A stretch of DNA of 64,000 bases from Sulfuritalea sp. GTDB taxonomy: Bacteria > Pseudomonadota > Gammaproteobacteria > Burkholderiales > Rhodocyclaceae. This document shows, piece by piece, positions 18,104-27,109 of the stretch. Where the stretch lies: positions 20,888 to 84,887 of the forward strand of contig JADJFK010000028.1 of NCBI GenBank assembly GCA_016708585.1. Direction: 5' to 3'. Numbering within the stretch: the first letter of the stretch is position 1; every line of letters begins with the position of its first letter. Below the pieces are notes generated by a model. That model was not told the origin of the DNA and did not search any database. It saw nothing but the letters and a program-made list of their open reading frames with translations. A program made the position numbers and the translations under genes.

Positions 18104-18781
18104 TCAGGCTACCGTCAGCGCTTTTCCATTTTGCTTCGGCCCGAGCTTCAGCAGAAACGGAACGGCACGCTCTGCCCACGCGGTCGCCGATTCGTATTCG
18201 CCCGCGGCTTCGCCGAACGACCTGCGCAGCATATCGGTATCGATGATTCCGGGATTCAGCGGAATGGCGGCCATGCCCTTGGGCAGTTCCTGCGCCAGGG
18301 ATCGAGTTAGCCCCTCGATGGCCCACTTGCTGGCGCAGTAGGGGGCGGCGTCGGGTGCCGAAACGCGTCCCCAGCCCGAACTGAAATTGATGATCACTCC
18401 GCTGCCTTGCTCGATCATGGCCGGCACGAAATGGCGCACCATGTTGGCCGTGCCTTTTACATTTACGTCGATCAGAGCGGCAAACTCCGCTGCCGGTACT
18501 TCCCATAGCGGGGCCGGGGTATTCGTCAGCGCGGCGTTGTTGATCAGGATGTCGGGTGGTCCCATCGTCGTCAGTACATGGCGTGCCCATTGGCCGACCT
18601 GCATATCATCGGCGACATCCACGGTCGCAAAGCGATGAGGTGCCACGAACTGCAGCCGGAGTTTCTCGATGGCGGCTTCGGAGCGCCCGCATCCGGCAAC
18701 GCTATGTCCACGAGCCGCGAATTCGTCGAGCATGGCGCGGCCGAGGCCACGGGTCACGCCGGTGATTACGATGCGTTTCAT
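18104..18781 (-). CDS. Short-chain dehydrogenase/reductase (SDR)
   Basis: This 225-aa NAD(P)-dependent oxidoreductase has the classical SDR set: TGVTRGLG dinucleotide motif at residue 7, NNAAL near 87, the catalytic serine in FSSGWG near 135, and YCASK near 148. The substrate cannot be read from sequence. It lies 18 bases downstream of a 61-codon gene and a ProQ-domain gene on the same strand, so the three probably share a transcript. About 160 bases further downstream (17942-18103) hold nothing recognisable. Confidence 0.88.
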   Translation of the reverse strand: MKRIVITGVTRGLGRAMLDEFAARGHSVAGCGRSEAAIEKLRLQFVAPHRFATVDVADDMQVGQWARHVLTTMGPPDILINNAALTNTPAPLWEVPAAEFAALIDVNVKGTANMVRHFVPAMIEQGSGVIINFSSGWGRVSAPDAAPYCASKWAIEGLTRSLAQELPKGMAAIPLNPGIIDTDMLRRSFGEAAGEYESATAWAERAVPFLLKLGPKQNGKALTVA

Positions 18782-18799
18782 TGATTTGCTTGTTCCCGC

Positions 18800-18985
18800 T
18801 TACCTGTGTTCGTTCGAGGGTCCCGATCCCGCATTGGGCGGGGGAGGGCTGTTCGTCATCCCGACCGAGAATGAACGGGCGGCCAGAGCCATGACACTGA
18901 GTGCCAGCGCCATCGTCGATCGGAAGAGCATTCGGAGTCGAGCAGGTTTCAGGATGTCGTCGATAGCACTCTGTAGCATCGTCAT
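18800..18985 (-). CDS. Small hypothetical protein with one hydrophobic segment
   Basis: This 61-codon gene starts inside the stop codon of the ProQ-domain gene (ATGA overlap) and ends 18 bases before the SDR gene. The product has one hydrophobic stretch (MALALSVMALAARSF, about residues 25-39) and a proline- and serine-rich tail, so it may be a small membrane or exported protein. I recognise no family. The translational coupling is the main reason to believe in it. Confidence 0.45.
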   Translation of the reverse strand: MTMLQSAIDDILKPARLRMLFRSTMALALSVMALAARSFSVGMTNSPPPPNAGSGPSNEHR

Positions 18986-19368
18986 TTCTGCCCGAACTTG
19001 TCGACCAGTTGTTGCAGCTTGGCCTGATGTTCCTGGGCCTTGAGCTGTTCGCGACGTTGTTCTGCCTGCTTGCGAAACCGGTCCTTGAGATCCTGGTTGG
19101 CCTGTTTCTGTTGTTCCGGAGTGATGTCGCCAGTCGGCACACCATCAAGTCCGAATCGGCTGCCACCTGCCGCGACGACTTTGAGATACCTGGTGGAAGC
19201 GGTATGGCGTTGCAAGGTTCGTCGTAGCGCTGCTTTGTCGATGTCGGGATGTGCCGCAATGATGGCCTTGTGAATGCCGACAGCCAGCGGCTGGATGTCC
19301 CTAAATACGGGGTAAGTCGCGACCAAGCGAGCAAGGACCGGGTCGCGGTGAGGAGGGCTGCTCAGCAT
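18982..19368 (-). CDS. ProQ/FinO-domain RNA-binding protein
   Basis: This 128-aa protein consists of a ProQ/FinO domain (about residues 10-75: VLARLVATYPVFRDIQPLAV, AAHPDIDKAALRRTLQRHT, STRYLKVVA, RFGLDG) followed by a basic and glutamine-rich helical tail (DLKDRFRKQAEQRREQLKAQ). Such proteins bind structured RNAs and act in sRNA or plasmid antisense regulation. It is shorter than E. coli ProQ and lacks the C-terminal Tudor-like domain, like other small betaproteobacterial members. A fossil paralog lies at 11015-11252. No strong ribosome site is seen before ATG 19368. Confidence 0.85.
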   Translation of the reverse strand: MLSSPPHRDPVLARLVATYPVFRDIQPLAVGIHKAIIAAHPDIDKAALRRTLQRHTASTRYLKVVAAGGSRFGLDGVPTGDITPEQQKQANQDLKDRFRKQAEQRREQLKAQEHQAKLQQLVDKFGQK

Positions 19369-19479
19369 GGGATGAATTATGCGCGATGGAACTTGCTCTG
19401 TCTCTCGTTGTGCAACTTTCTGCAGCGCTTAGTCAGGGATCACGTTGGGCCGCGCCTGCGCTGTTTAGCTGTTCGGTGA

Positions 19480-20490
19480 TCAGATTGCGTTAGCCTTATG
19501 CTGGACAGCTCGACATCGTTCCATCAGACCCTTGAACGGCTCGACGTCATCCAGGAACAAGCCGTCATCGACCATATGTTGATAGTCGGCGGCTAACTTG
19601 GCCAAGGCATCGTCATCAGGTATGAGTTGGAGTCCGCCGGAGACGGCAGCGTGATAGTCGATGACTTCGCCTTGCGGGTTCTTTTCTGCAAAGAACATAC
19701 TCTTGTGATCGGCAACTGCTCGGGCGAGTGTTTTGTCCGCGATGGCTGTTTTTACGAAGCCGGCCGCATCCAGGCGAGTCACATCATGCCAGTGGCGCGC
19801 GAAGCGGTCACCGCCACGGAAGGCACCTTGTATGCAGAACACATGAATCGCCGTGGCCTTCTCCCAGAAGGTTCTTTCGGCGCGCATGACCCGCGGCGTT
19901 GCGCTCGGAAACTCGACTCCTCGCAGATGTGCAGCCGCATCACAGGTGATGGCACGGGGTTCGCTGGGCTCGCCGGTGGAACGGGCACCGAATTCCAACA
20001 TCACAGCCGGCGCGACGTAGCCCGTGCCGGTGACCAGCGGTGTGTAGTCGATGAACACTTTGTCGCCCTCGGCCCGTACCGTTGCTGGCAAACCTTGCTG
20101 CACGAGGTCTTGCTTGAGACGGGGCACGATCTCGGCGCCCACCCAGTCTGACAGGCGCAGGCGAATCTCCTTGCTCCATTTCTTCTCTTGGCTCTTGCTG
20201 GTTGGCAGCGGCGCATTTGCATCGCCCACCAGATCGCTGGCGATGGCGCGGATGTCGTAGGTCAGGTCAACATCTTCGGAGAAGCGCCGGATGACACCGT
20301 AGGCTTTTGACAAGGAAGTGCCGCCCTTGAATACCAAGTGGTCAGCGTAGGGGCCGGAAAAAAGGTGCCGCAGTGCCCAGACCACCCAGATGTCTTTTTC
20401 CAGCAGATGGGGCGGAAGACCGGATAGGTTGGCTGCCGCGTCGAGTGCGTCCAGGCGATCAGAGGGGGAGAGTTGGAAGAATTCAGCCAT
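19480..20490 (-). CDS. abiEii: AbiEii/AbiGii-family nucleotidyltransferase toxin
   Basis: This 336-aa protein is the toxin of a type IV AbiE toxin-antitoxin system that acts in phage abortive infection. The nucleotidyltransferase motifs are present: FKGGTSLSKAYGVI near residue 55 and the metal-binding FSEDVDLTYD near 70. RTFWEKATAIHVF near 205 is a conserved block of the family. Related toxins modify tRNA ends with nucleotides. Its start overlaps the antitoxin stop by 8 bases, the usual AbiE arrangement with the antitoxin first. Confidence 0.93.
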   Translation of the reverse strand: MAEFFQLSPSDRLDALDAAANLSGLPPHLLEKDIWVVWALRHLFSGPYADHLVFKGGTSLSKAYGVIRRFSEDVDLTYDIRAIASDLVGDANAPLPTSKSQEKKWSKEIRLRLSDWVGAEIVPRLKQDLVQQGLPATVRAEGDKVFIDYTPLVTGTGYVAPAVMLEFGARSTGEPSEPRAITCDAAAHLRGVEFPSATPRVMRAERTFWEKATAIHVFCIQGAFRGGDRFARHWHDVTRLDAAGFVKTAIADKTLARAVADHKSMFFAEKNPQGEVIDYHAAVSGGLQLIPDDDALAKLAADYQHMVDDGLFLDDVEPFKGLMERCRAVQHKANAI

Positions 20491-21079
20491 GCGGCACCAG
20501 AGCGCTGATCTCTTGGGCCATCCACGTTGGCAGGCGCGCGCGCGCCGATGCGACTTCTTTCAACTCGGAAGGCGGTAGCTTGGTGCGCAGCGTCCGGATC
20601 GCTTCACTGGCTTTCTCCGGACCCAACCAAGCCAGAGCCCGAACCACTTCGCCTGCGGCCCGCCCAGGAAATATCAGTTGCCAAATCGGTGCATGCCGGA
20701 GCTCGACAATTTGCGCGCCCAATTTCAAGCGGCGACTGGGGCCGGACGTGAGATAGACCGCCCGCATCGGCACTTGTGTGGTCAGGCCAAGCACGTTGGC
20801 GGCGGCGGCGCCGTGCGACACGATGGTTTCCCCACGCTGGTTCGCCAGGCCCTCGACCATCTTGACTGTCGAAGGGGCGCGGGTGCCGTGGCGGCTCTCG
20901 ACGGGTGCGACATAGATACCGCGGCCAGCACGCAGCAGGGAGCCGCGCCGCACAAGGCGGGACAGCACTTGATCCACGGCTGCTCGATTGCCCAAGTGCA
21001 ACAGTTCTTTTGCGACCAAAGGCGTGCCCTCCGGCATTCCGGCGGCGTGTTCCAAGACTTGTTTGGTGAGGGTTTCCAT
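20483..21079 (-). CDS. AbiEi-type antitoxin / DUF6088 transcriptional regulator
   Basis: This protein of about 198 aa has an N-terminal winged helix (LLHLGNRAAVDQVLSRLVRR then GSLLRAGRGIYVAP) and a C-terminal region with TIVSHGAAAANVLGLTTQVP, as in DUF6088 and AbiEi antitoxins. I chose ATG 21079 (METLTKQVLEH) because GGAG lies 8 nt before it; an in-frame ATG 15 codons upstream falls within the promoter. AbiEi proteins repress their own promoter by binding inverted repeats, and one is present here. It is the first gene of the two-gene operon. Confidence 0.88.
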   Translation of the reverse strand: METLTKQVLEHAAGMPEGTPLVAKELLHLGNRAAVDQVLSRLVRRGSLLRAGRGIYVAPVESRHGTRAPSTVKMVEGLANQRGETIVSHGAAAANVLGLTTQVPMRAVYLTSGPSRRLKLGAQIVELRHAPIWQLIFPGRAAGEVVRALAWLGPEKASEAIRTLRTKLPPSELKEVASARARLPTWMAQEISALVPHG

Positions 21080-21099
21080 GGCGATATCTCCAGACTGGT

Positions 21100-21131
21100 A
21101 GAAGTATGAGGCTACTTCTGACACTTTTCAA
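21100..21131 (-). promoter_or_regulatory. abiE promoter with overlapping inverted-repeat operator
   Basis: On the minus strand a -35 box TTGAAA (21126-21131) is 17 bases from a -10 box CATACT (21103-21108). A perfect inverted repeat, AGAAGTA and TACTTCT separated by 6 bases (21100-21119), covers the -10 box. This is the expected layout for antitoxin autorepression. Confidence 0.7.
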
Positions 21132-21299
21132 GTCTTGAGTCTATTCGCTATGTAGTGATATTTGAACGGAGACGGCCGCCACCTGTGATAGAAATGTACG
21201 GCATGATGCGGTAAGACTAGTGATAAGGCGGTTTGCGAGAGCGCCTGGTTGATAAAAAGTTACATATAATCAATGCGTACTTTCTTTGCAAAACTCACT

Positions 21300-21351
21300 G
21301 ATCCGCCTTCTAAGCCGGGGGTAGTGGGTTCGAATCCCGCCGGGCGGGCCA
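21300..21351 (+). tRNA. 3' half of tRNA-Arg(TCT), 5' half missing
   Basis: The sequence contains an anticodon loop CTTCTAA, the 3' anticodon stem GCCGG, a complete T arm (GTGGG, TTCGAAT, CCCGC), a 3' acceptor strand CGGGCGG and CCA. The matching 5' acceptor strand, D arm and 5' anticodon stem are absent upstream. The remaining part starts almost exactly at the anticodon stem-loop, which is where tRNA-targeting integrases commonly recombine. It is best read as an attachment-site scar or truncated tRNA, not a working gene. Confidence 0.7.
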
Positions 21352-21399
21352 ATTCGATTTTCATTCCTGCCCTCAAAGATCGCAGCCGCACCCAACGCC

Positions 21400-21999
21400 A
21401 TGAATGCGCCCCCGGCCGCCACCTACGTCTGTATCGCGCGCCACGGCGAAACCGACTGGAATGTCGCCGGCGTACTGCAGGGATGGCTCGATGTCCCGCT
21501 CAACGACAAGGGGCGGCGGCAGGCGTATCAGATGCTGGCGGGCCTGGCACAGGTCGGATTTTCGAAGGTTTATTCAAGCCCGCTGGTGCGCGCCCGTGAA
21601 ACCGCCGAGATCATCACCCGTTCGCTGCGGCTGGGGCCGCCCGAAATCCACGACGGGCTGAAAGAACGCAACTTCGGCGCCATCCAGGGCATTCCGAAGG
21701 CGGAACTGGCGGACTTGAATCCGGTGCTATTGCAGCAGATTCTCAAGCGGAATCCGGCAACCGATTTCGAGCAGGGCGAATCCATGGACGACTTTGCCGA
21801 CCGCGTGCTGCACGCCGTCGCCGAGATTGCCCGGCCGAATCCCGGCAAACGCATCCTGGTCATCACCCACGGCTGGACCATGGACGTGATCACGCGGCAC
21901 ATCGCCGGATTGCCGCGCAGCGCGATCCTCGGCATGAAACGCCGGAATGGCGAGAGCGCGTGGCTCGATGTCCGCGGCAAATCGATACGGCCGCTGTGA
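21400..21999 (+). CDS. Histidine phosphatase family protein (phosphoglycerate mutase-like)
   Basis: This 199-aa protein has the RHG signature (IARHGETDWN at residue 13) bearing the phosphohistidine, YSSPLVRARETAEI with the second arginine, the LKERNFGAIQG acid segment, and the second histidine in VITHGWTMD near 150. It belongs to the GpmB/CobC-like branch. The substrate cannot be told; candidates are small phosphorylated metabolites. It converges with the gene ending at 22025. Confidence 0.9.
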   Translation: MNAPPAATYVCIARHGETDWNVAGVLQGWLDVPLNDKGRRQAYQMLAGLAQVGFSKVYSSPLVRARETAEIITRSLRLGPPEIHDGLKERNFGAIQGIPKAELADLNPVLLQQILKRNPATDFEQGESMDDFADRVLHAVAEIARPNPGKRILVITHGWTMDVITRHIAGLPRSAILGMKRRNGESAWLDVRGKSIRPL

Positions 22000-22024
22000 C
22001 GCGCCGCCCGGTCGGCAACGCTCC

Positions 22025-22786
22025 TTATTGCGCCTTGACCTTGGCCTCGTAGCGGGCGATGATCGCCGCATGGTTGCCGTCGCGCTTCATGGCGTCGAGC
22101 GCCTTCTGCAACTTGTCGGTGGTGGCTTGCGGCAGGCCGAGGTTGCAGGCCAGGTAGTTCTCCGAGGACTGGAATACCCAGACCGGAACGACATCCTTGA
22201 CACCTGTCTTGGCGGCGATGTGGGCGCCCGAATAGTAGCCCGTGACCCACAGGTCGATCTTGTCGGGTTCCGTGCGGTTGAGCGTCAGCTTCGAGGGATT
22301 TTTCGCGTCATCGGGTTCCGGAACGCGGAAGGTGACCCGTAGGTCCTTGAGGTAACGTTCCTTGGCATCGCCTTGCAACACGCCGACGCGATACTGGGTC
22401 AGGTCGTCGGGGCGCGCCAGCGTGCCCTTGAAGCCTTTTTTGGCGAAGGCCGCCCACTTGTTCTCCACGATCGGCCCGATCCATTTGAACACCTTTTCGC
22501 GGTTTTCGGTCCGCGCGGTGCTGTAGACGCAGGTGTTCGGATAAACCTGGGCACGGTCGTAGGCATCCTTCCATGACAGCATTTCGTCCTTGTGGACGAT
22601 GCCGGCGCGCTTGAAGACTTCATTCACCACTTCCGCCGCCATGCCGGTAAGCTTCTTGTCCTCCAGGTACTGGAAGGGATAGGCGTCCTCGGTCAGCAGG
22701 TTGATGGTCTGTGCAACGGCGGCAACCGGCGCGGTGGAACATAGGGCCGCGCACAGGGCGATGCGTAGCGGCTTGAGTGAGGTCAT
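22025..22786 (-). CDS. Periplasmic solute-binding protein of the amino-acid (PBPb) type
   Basis: This 253-aa protein begins with a signal peptide (LRIALCAALCSTAPVAAVAQ) and continues INLLTEDAYPFQYLEDKKLT, the usual opening of family 3 extracellular solute-binding proteins. RVGVLQGDAKERYL and YYSGAHIAAKTG follow in the expected order. No ABC permease or ATPase gene is adjacent, so it is an orphan receptor here. It may serve a transporter elsewhere or have a sensory role. Confidence 0.85.
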   Translation of the reverse strand: MTSLKPLRIALCAALCSTAPVAAVAQTINLLTEDAYPFQYLEDKKLTGMAAEVVNEVFKRAGIVHKDEMLSWKDAYDRAQVYPNTCVYSTARTENREKVFKWIGPIVENKWAAFAKKGFKGTLARPDDLTQYRVGVLQGDAKERYLKDLRVTFRVPEPDDAKNPSKLTLNRTEPDKIDLWVTGYYSGAHIAAKTGVKDVVPVWVFQSSENYLACNLGLPQATTDKLQKALDAMKRDGNHAAIIARYEAKVKAQ

Positions 22787-23594
<808 letters not shown>

Positions 23595-23645
23595 GCGGAT
23601 TCCTGCTGGTTCCTGCCATTGCGGCAGGGCGCGAATTATAGCGGA

Positions 23646-24494
23646 TCAGCCCTCGCTGTGCCGCAGCGAGAGGTCGATGGCGCGCACGTTCTTGGTCAGG
23701 CCTCCGATCGATATCCGATCGACGCCGGTTTCGGCGATGGCGCGCACGGTTTCCAGGCTGACGCCGCCGGAGGCTTCGAGTTCGGCGCGGCCGGCGGTGA
23801 GGCCGACGGCCTGGCGCATCTGGTGCAGGTCCATGTTGTCGAGCAGGATCATCTTCGCACCGGCGTCGAGGGCTTCGGCGAGCTGTTCCAGGGTCTCGAC
23901 CTCGATCTGGATGAAGACGTCGCCGCGGCCGATGGCGCGCGCCTGCTCCAGCGCGGCGGTAACGCCGCCGGCGGCCATGATGTGGTTTTCCTTGATCAGG
24001 ATGCCGTCATAGAGGCCGAGGCGGTGGTTGCTGCCGCCGCCGCAGGTGACGGCGTATTTCTGCGCCAGGCGCAGGCCGGGCAGGGTCTTGCGCGTGTCGA
24101 CGATGCGCGCGCCGGTGCCGGCGATGGCATCGACGTAGAGCCGCGTGGCGGTGGCCGTGGCCGAGAGCAGTTGCAGGAAATTCAGCGCGGCGCGCTCGGC
24201 GGTGAGCAGGGCACGGGTGTTGGCTTCGATCTCGCAAACGACCTCGCCGGCGCCGATGGTGTCGCCGTCGCGCATGTTCCAGCGAATCTCGGTAAGGGGA
24301 TCGAGTCGTCGGAAGCAGGAGTCGAACCATGCCGTACCGGCCAGAACTGCGTCCTCGCGGCTGACGACGGTGCCCTGCGAGCGCTTGTCACCCGGGCTCA
24401 GCAGTGCGGTCAGGTCGCCGCCGCCGATGTCTTCGGCCAGGGCGGCAAGCACGTTGCGCTGTACTTCGGCGGCGAGCTGGAGGGGCAGGTCCAT
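23646..24494 (-). CDS. nadC: Nicotinate-nucleotide pyrophosphorylase (quinolinate phosphoribosyltransferase)
   Basis: This 282-aa enzyme converts quinolinate and PRPP to nicotinate mononucleotide, CO2 and pyrophosphate in de novo NAD synthesis. Key blocks are AERAALNFLQLLSATAT, VDTRKTLPGLRLAQKYAV with substrate-binding basic residues, GGGSNHRLGLYDGILIKENH, and the C-terminal EASGGVSLETVR and DRISIGGLT. Length is normal. It is the last protein gene of a leftward run. nadA and nadB are not in the window. Confidence 0.97.
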   Translation of the reverse strand: MDLPLQLAAEVQRNVLAALAEDIGGGDLTALLSPGDKRSQGTVVSREDAVLAGTAWFDSCFRRLDPLTEIRWNMRDGDTIGAGEVVCEIEANTRALLTAERAALNFLQLLSATATATRLYVDAIAGTGARIVDTRKTLPGLRLAQKYAVTCGGGSNHRLGLYDGILIKENHIMAAGGVTAALEQARAIGRGDVFIQIEVETLEQLAEALDAGAKMILLDNMDLHQMRQAVGLTAGRAELEASGGVSLETVRAIAETGVDRISIGGLTKNVRAIDLSLRHSEG

Positions 24495-24542
24495 GATGTT
24501 CGGGTAGCTGGTTTTTACGCCGCCGATTCTAGCATCGCGGCT

Positions 24543-26195
24543 TCAACGGGTTTTTGCGCCGCGCAGGCTCAGCGTGGTCGCCGGCGCCTCGAAACTGTCG
24601 GCGCGCGCGACATCCCAGAACACCTTGAACACCGGATGGTCGGGGACGCCGGCGAGCAGTTCGCCGGGGCGCGCCCAGTGGTGCAGGCTGGCGAGCGAAC
24701 GCACGTCGGTGGCCGAGACGCGGCGGATGACGTGTTCCGGCCCGAGTTCGCGCGGGTGGCCGAGTCCCGCCGCGCCGAGCATCTCCTTCAGTGCGATCAG
24801 GGTGTTGCGATGGAACTGGTGCACGCGCGAGGATTTGTCGCCGACGTCGAGCGCCCGCATGCGCGCCGGGTCCTGGGTGGTGACGCCGGTCGGGCAATGG
24901 CCGGTGTGGCAGGTCTGCGCCTGCAGGCAGCCCAGCGCGAACATGAAGCCGCGGGCGGAATTGCACCAGTCGGCGCCGGTGGCGATGGTGCGCGCCATGT
25001 CGAAGGCGGTGACGATCTTGCCCGAGGCGCCGATGCTGATCTGGTGGCGCAGGTTCACGCCGACCAGGGTGTTGTGCACCAGCATCAGGCCTTCGCGCAG
25101 CGGCGCGCCGACATGGTCGGTGAATTCCAGCGGCGCGGCGCCGGTGCCGCCCTCGCCGCCGTCGACGACGATGAAGTCGGGCGCAATGCCGGTCTGCAGC
25201 ATGGCCTTGACGATGGCGAACCATTCCCAGGGATGGCCGATGGCGAGCTTGAAGCCGACCGGCTTGCCGCCGGAGAGTTCGCGCAGGCGGGCGATGAATT
25301 GGAGCAACTCGATCGGCGTCGTAAAGGCCGAGTGGTTGGGCGGCGAGATACAGTCCTCGCCTACCGGGACGCCGCGCGCTTCGGCGATTTCGGGCGAAAC
25401 CTTGGCGCCGGGCAGGACGCCGCCATGGCCGGGCTTGGCGCCTTGCGAAAGCTTGACCTCGATCATCCTGACCTGGTCGGGCGCGGCATTCTCGGCGAAG
25501 CGTGCGCCGTCGAACTTGCCGTTGGCATCGCGGCAGCCGAAATAGCCGCTGCCGATTTCCCACACCAGGTCGCCGCCGTTCTGCCGGTGGTAGCGCGAGA
25601 TCGAACCCTCGCCGGTGTCGTGGAAGAAGTGTCCGCGGCGGGCGCCCTCGTTGAGCGCCAGGATGGCGTTGGCCGACAGGGCGCCGAAGCTCATCGCCGA
25701 GATGTTGAAGACGCTGGCGGAGTAGGGCCTGGCACACGCGGGACCGCCGACGTCGATGCGGAAGTCGTGGCTTTCGATGCGCACGGGGGCGATCGAGTGG
25801 TTGATCCATTCGTAATGCGGTTCGTAGAGGTTGAGCTGGGTGCCGAAGGGACGCTTGTCCAGCGCCTGCTTCGAGCGCTGGTAGATGATCGAGCGTTGGG
25901 CGCGCGAGAAGGGCAGTTCCTCGGAATCGGCTTCGATGAAGTACTGGCGGATCTCGGGGCGGATGTATTCGAAGAAGAAGCGGAAATGCGCCAGCACCGG
26001 ATAGTTGCGGCGGATGGCCTGGCGCGGCTGGAGGTAATCGACGAGGCCGACCAGTGTCAGGGCGCCGAAGACCAGACCCGGCCACAGCCAGAGGCCGGAG
26101 AACGGCAACAGCAGCAGGCAGGCGCCGGCCAGCAGGGCGCACAGGGCCCAAGCGTGGTAGCGCTGCGGAATGATTCGGTCGAGGCTCTGCAACAT
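24543..26195 (-). CDS. FMN-binding glutamate synthase-like protein, membrane-anchored
   Basis: This 550-aa protein begins with two hydrophobic segments (WALCALLAGACLLLLPFSG and LWPGLVFGALTLVGLVDYL) followed by a domain like the central and FMN part of glutamate synthase large subunit: SAMSFGALSANAILALNEGA, GQGAKPG-type ring KLSQGAKPGHGGVLPGAKV, IVVDGGEGGTGAAPLEF, and the cysteine cluster C-x5-C-x4-C in GCLQAQTCHTGHCPTGV for a [3Fe-4S] centre. It lacks the glutaminase domain, so ammonia-dependent or unrelated redox chemistry is likely. The physiological reaction is not known for this class. It sits 38 bases from the DMT transporter gene. Confidence 0.88.
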   Translation of the reverse strand: MLQSLDRIIPQRYHAWALCALLAGACLLLLPFSGLWLWPGLVFGALTLVGLVDYLQPRQAIRRNYPVLAHFRFFFEYIRPEIRQYFIEADSEELPFSRAQRSIIYQRSKQALDKRPFGTQLNLYEPHYEWINHSIAPVRIESHDFRIDVGGPACARPYSASVFNISAMSFGALSANAILALNEGARRGHFFHDTGEGSISRYHRQNGGDLVWEIGSGYFGCRDANGKFDGARFAENAAPDQVRMIEVKLSQGAKPGHGGVLPGAKVSPEIAEARGVPVGEDCISPPNHSAFTTPIELLQFIARLRELSGGKPVGFKLAIGHPWEWFAIVKAMLQTGIAPDFIVVDGGEGGTGAAPLEFTDHVGAPLREGLMLVHNTLVGVNLRHQISIGASGKIVTAFDMARTIATGADWCNSARGFMFALGCLQAQTCHTGHCPTGVTTQDPARMRALDVGDKSSRVHQFHRNTLIALKEMLGAAGLGHPRELGPEHVIRRVSATDVRSLASLHHWARPGELLAGVPDHPVFKVFWDVARADSFEAPATTLSLRGAKTR

Positions 26196-26233
26196 GGGCG
26201 TCCTCCGGAGAACGATGCGGCAGGCTTACTCTA

Positions 26234-27109
26234 TCAGGCTTGACGCCGCATGCGTTCGGCAAGCGCGATGGAGAGGCTGCTGGCGACGATCACGACCATG
26301 CCGGTCACCGATAGCAGGTCGGGAATATGCTGGTAGAACAATGCACCGAGCAGCCCCGCCCAGATCAGTTGGGCGTAGAGAAAGGGCGAGAGGAAGGAGG
26401 CGTTGGCGTAGCGGAAGGCGCGGGTCAGCATCAGGTGGCCGGTACCGCCATACAGCCCAAGCGAAGCGATCAGCGCCGCATCGATCCAGCCGGGCATCGG
26501 GCCGCCCCAGTAAAGCGGAGCCGCCAGCGTCATCGACACGGTGCCGACCAGGGCGGTGTAGAACAGCATGGTGACGGTGTTCTCGGTCGGCGATAGTTGG
26601 CGGGTCTGGATCTGGTAGATCGCATAGCAGGCCGCGGCCAGCGACATCCAGAAGATGCCCTCCAGATTTAGTGCGCCACCGGGACGGGCGATCAGCAGCG
26701 CGCCGCAGAACCCGGCAACGACAGCGATCCAGTGAAGGCCGGTGATCGACTCCTTGAGCAGCCAGTGCGACAGGATGACGACGACGAGCGGGGTGACGAA
26801 CAGGAAAGCGGTGCTTTCGGCCAGCGGCATCATGGAAAAACCGGCCATGGAAAAGCCCGTGGTGCCGACCAGCATCAATGCGCGCGTGATCTGGGCACGC
26901 GGGCGGGTGGTCGCGATCAGTTGCAGGCGCATCGAAGGCGCCAGAAAGATCAGCATCATCAGACAGTGGAAGGTGTAGCGGCCCCAGACCATCATCGGGA
27001 TCGGGTAGGTTTTCGACAAGTGCTTGGACGTCGCATCGAGCGCGGCGAAGCACAGCGTCGCGCCAAGCATCAGCAGCACGGCGAAGCCGACCTTGCGGCG
27101 GTCAGGCAT
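26234..27109 (-). CDS. EamA/DMT-family transporter
   Basis: This 291-aa inner-membrane protein has about ten hydrophobic segments and the two-repeat EamA organisation. The first repeat includes AALDATSKHLSKTYPIPMMVWGR and the second begins near residue 150 (EGIFWMSLAAACYAIYQIQT). Members export amino acids or other small metabolites, and the substrate here is unknown. It overlaps the nnr stop by 8 bases, so it is part of the leftward operon. Confidence 0.9.
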   Translation of the reverse strand: MPDRRKVGFAVLLMLGATLCFAALDATSKHLSKTYPIPMMVWGRYTFHCLMMLIFLAPSMRLQLIATTRPRAQITRALMLVGTTGFSMAGFSMMPLAESTAFLFVTPLVVVILSHWLLKESITGLHWIAVVAGFCGALLIARPGGALNLEGIFWMSLAAACYAIYQIQTRQLSPTENTVTMLFYTALVGTVSMTLAAPLYWGGPMPGWIDAALIASLGLYGGTGHLMLTRAFRYANASFLSPFLYAQLIWAGLLGALFYQHIPDLLSVTGMVVIVASSLSIALAERMRRQA

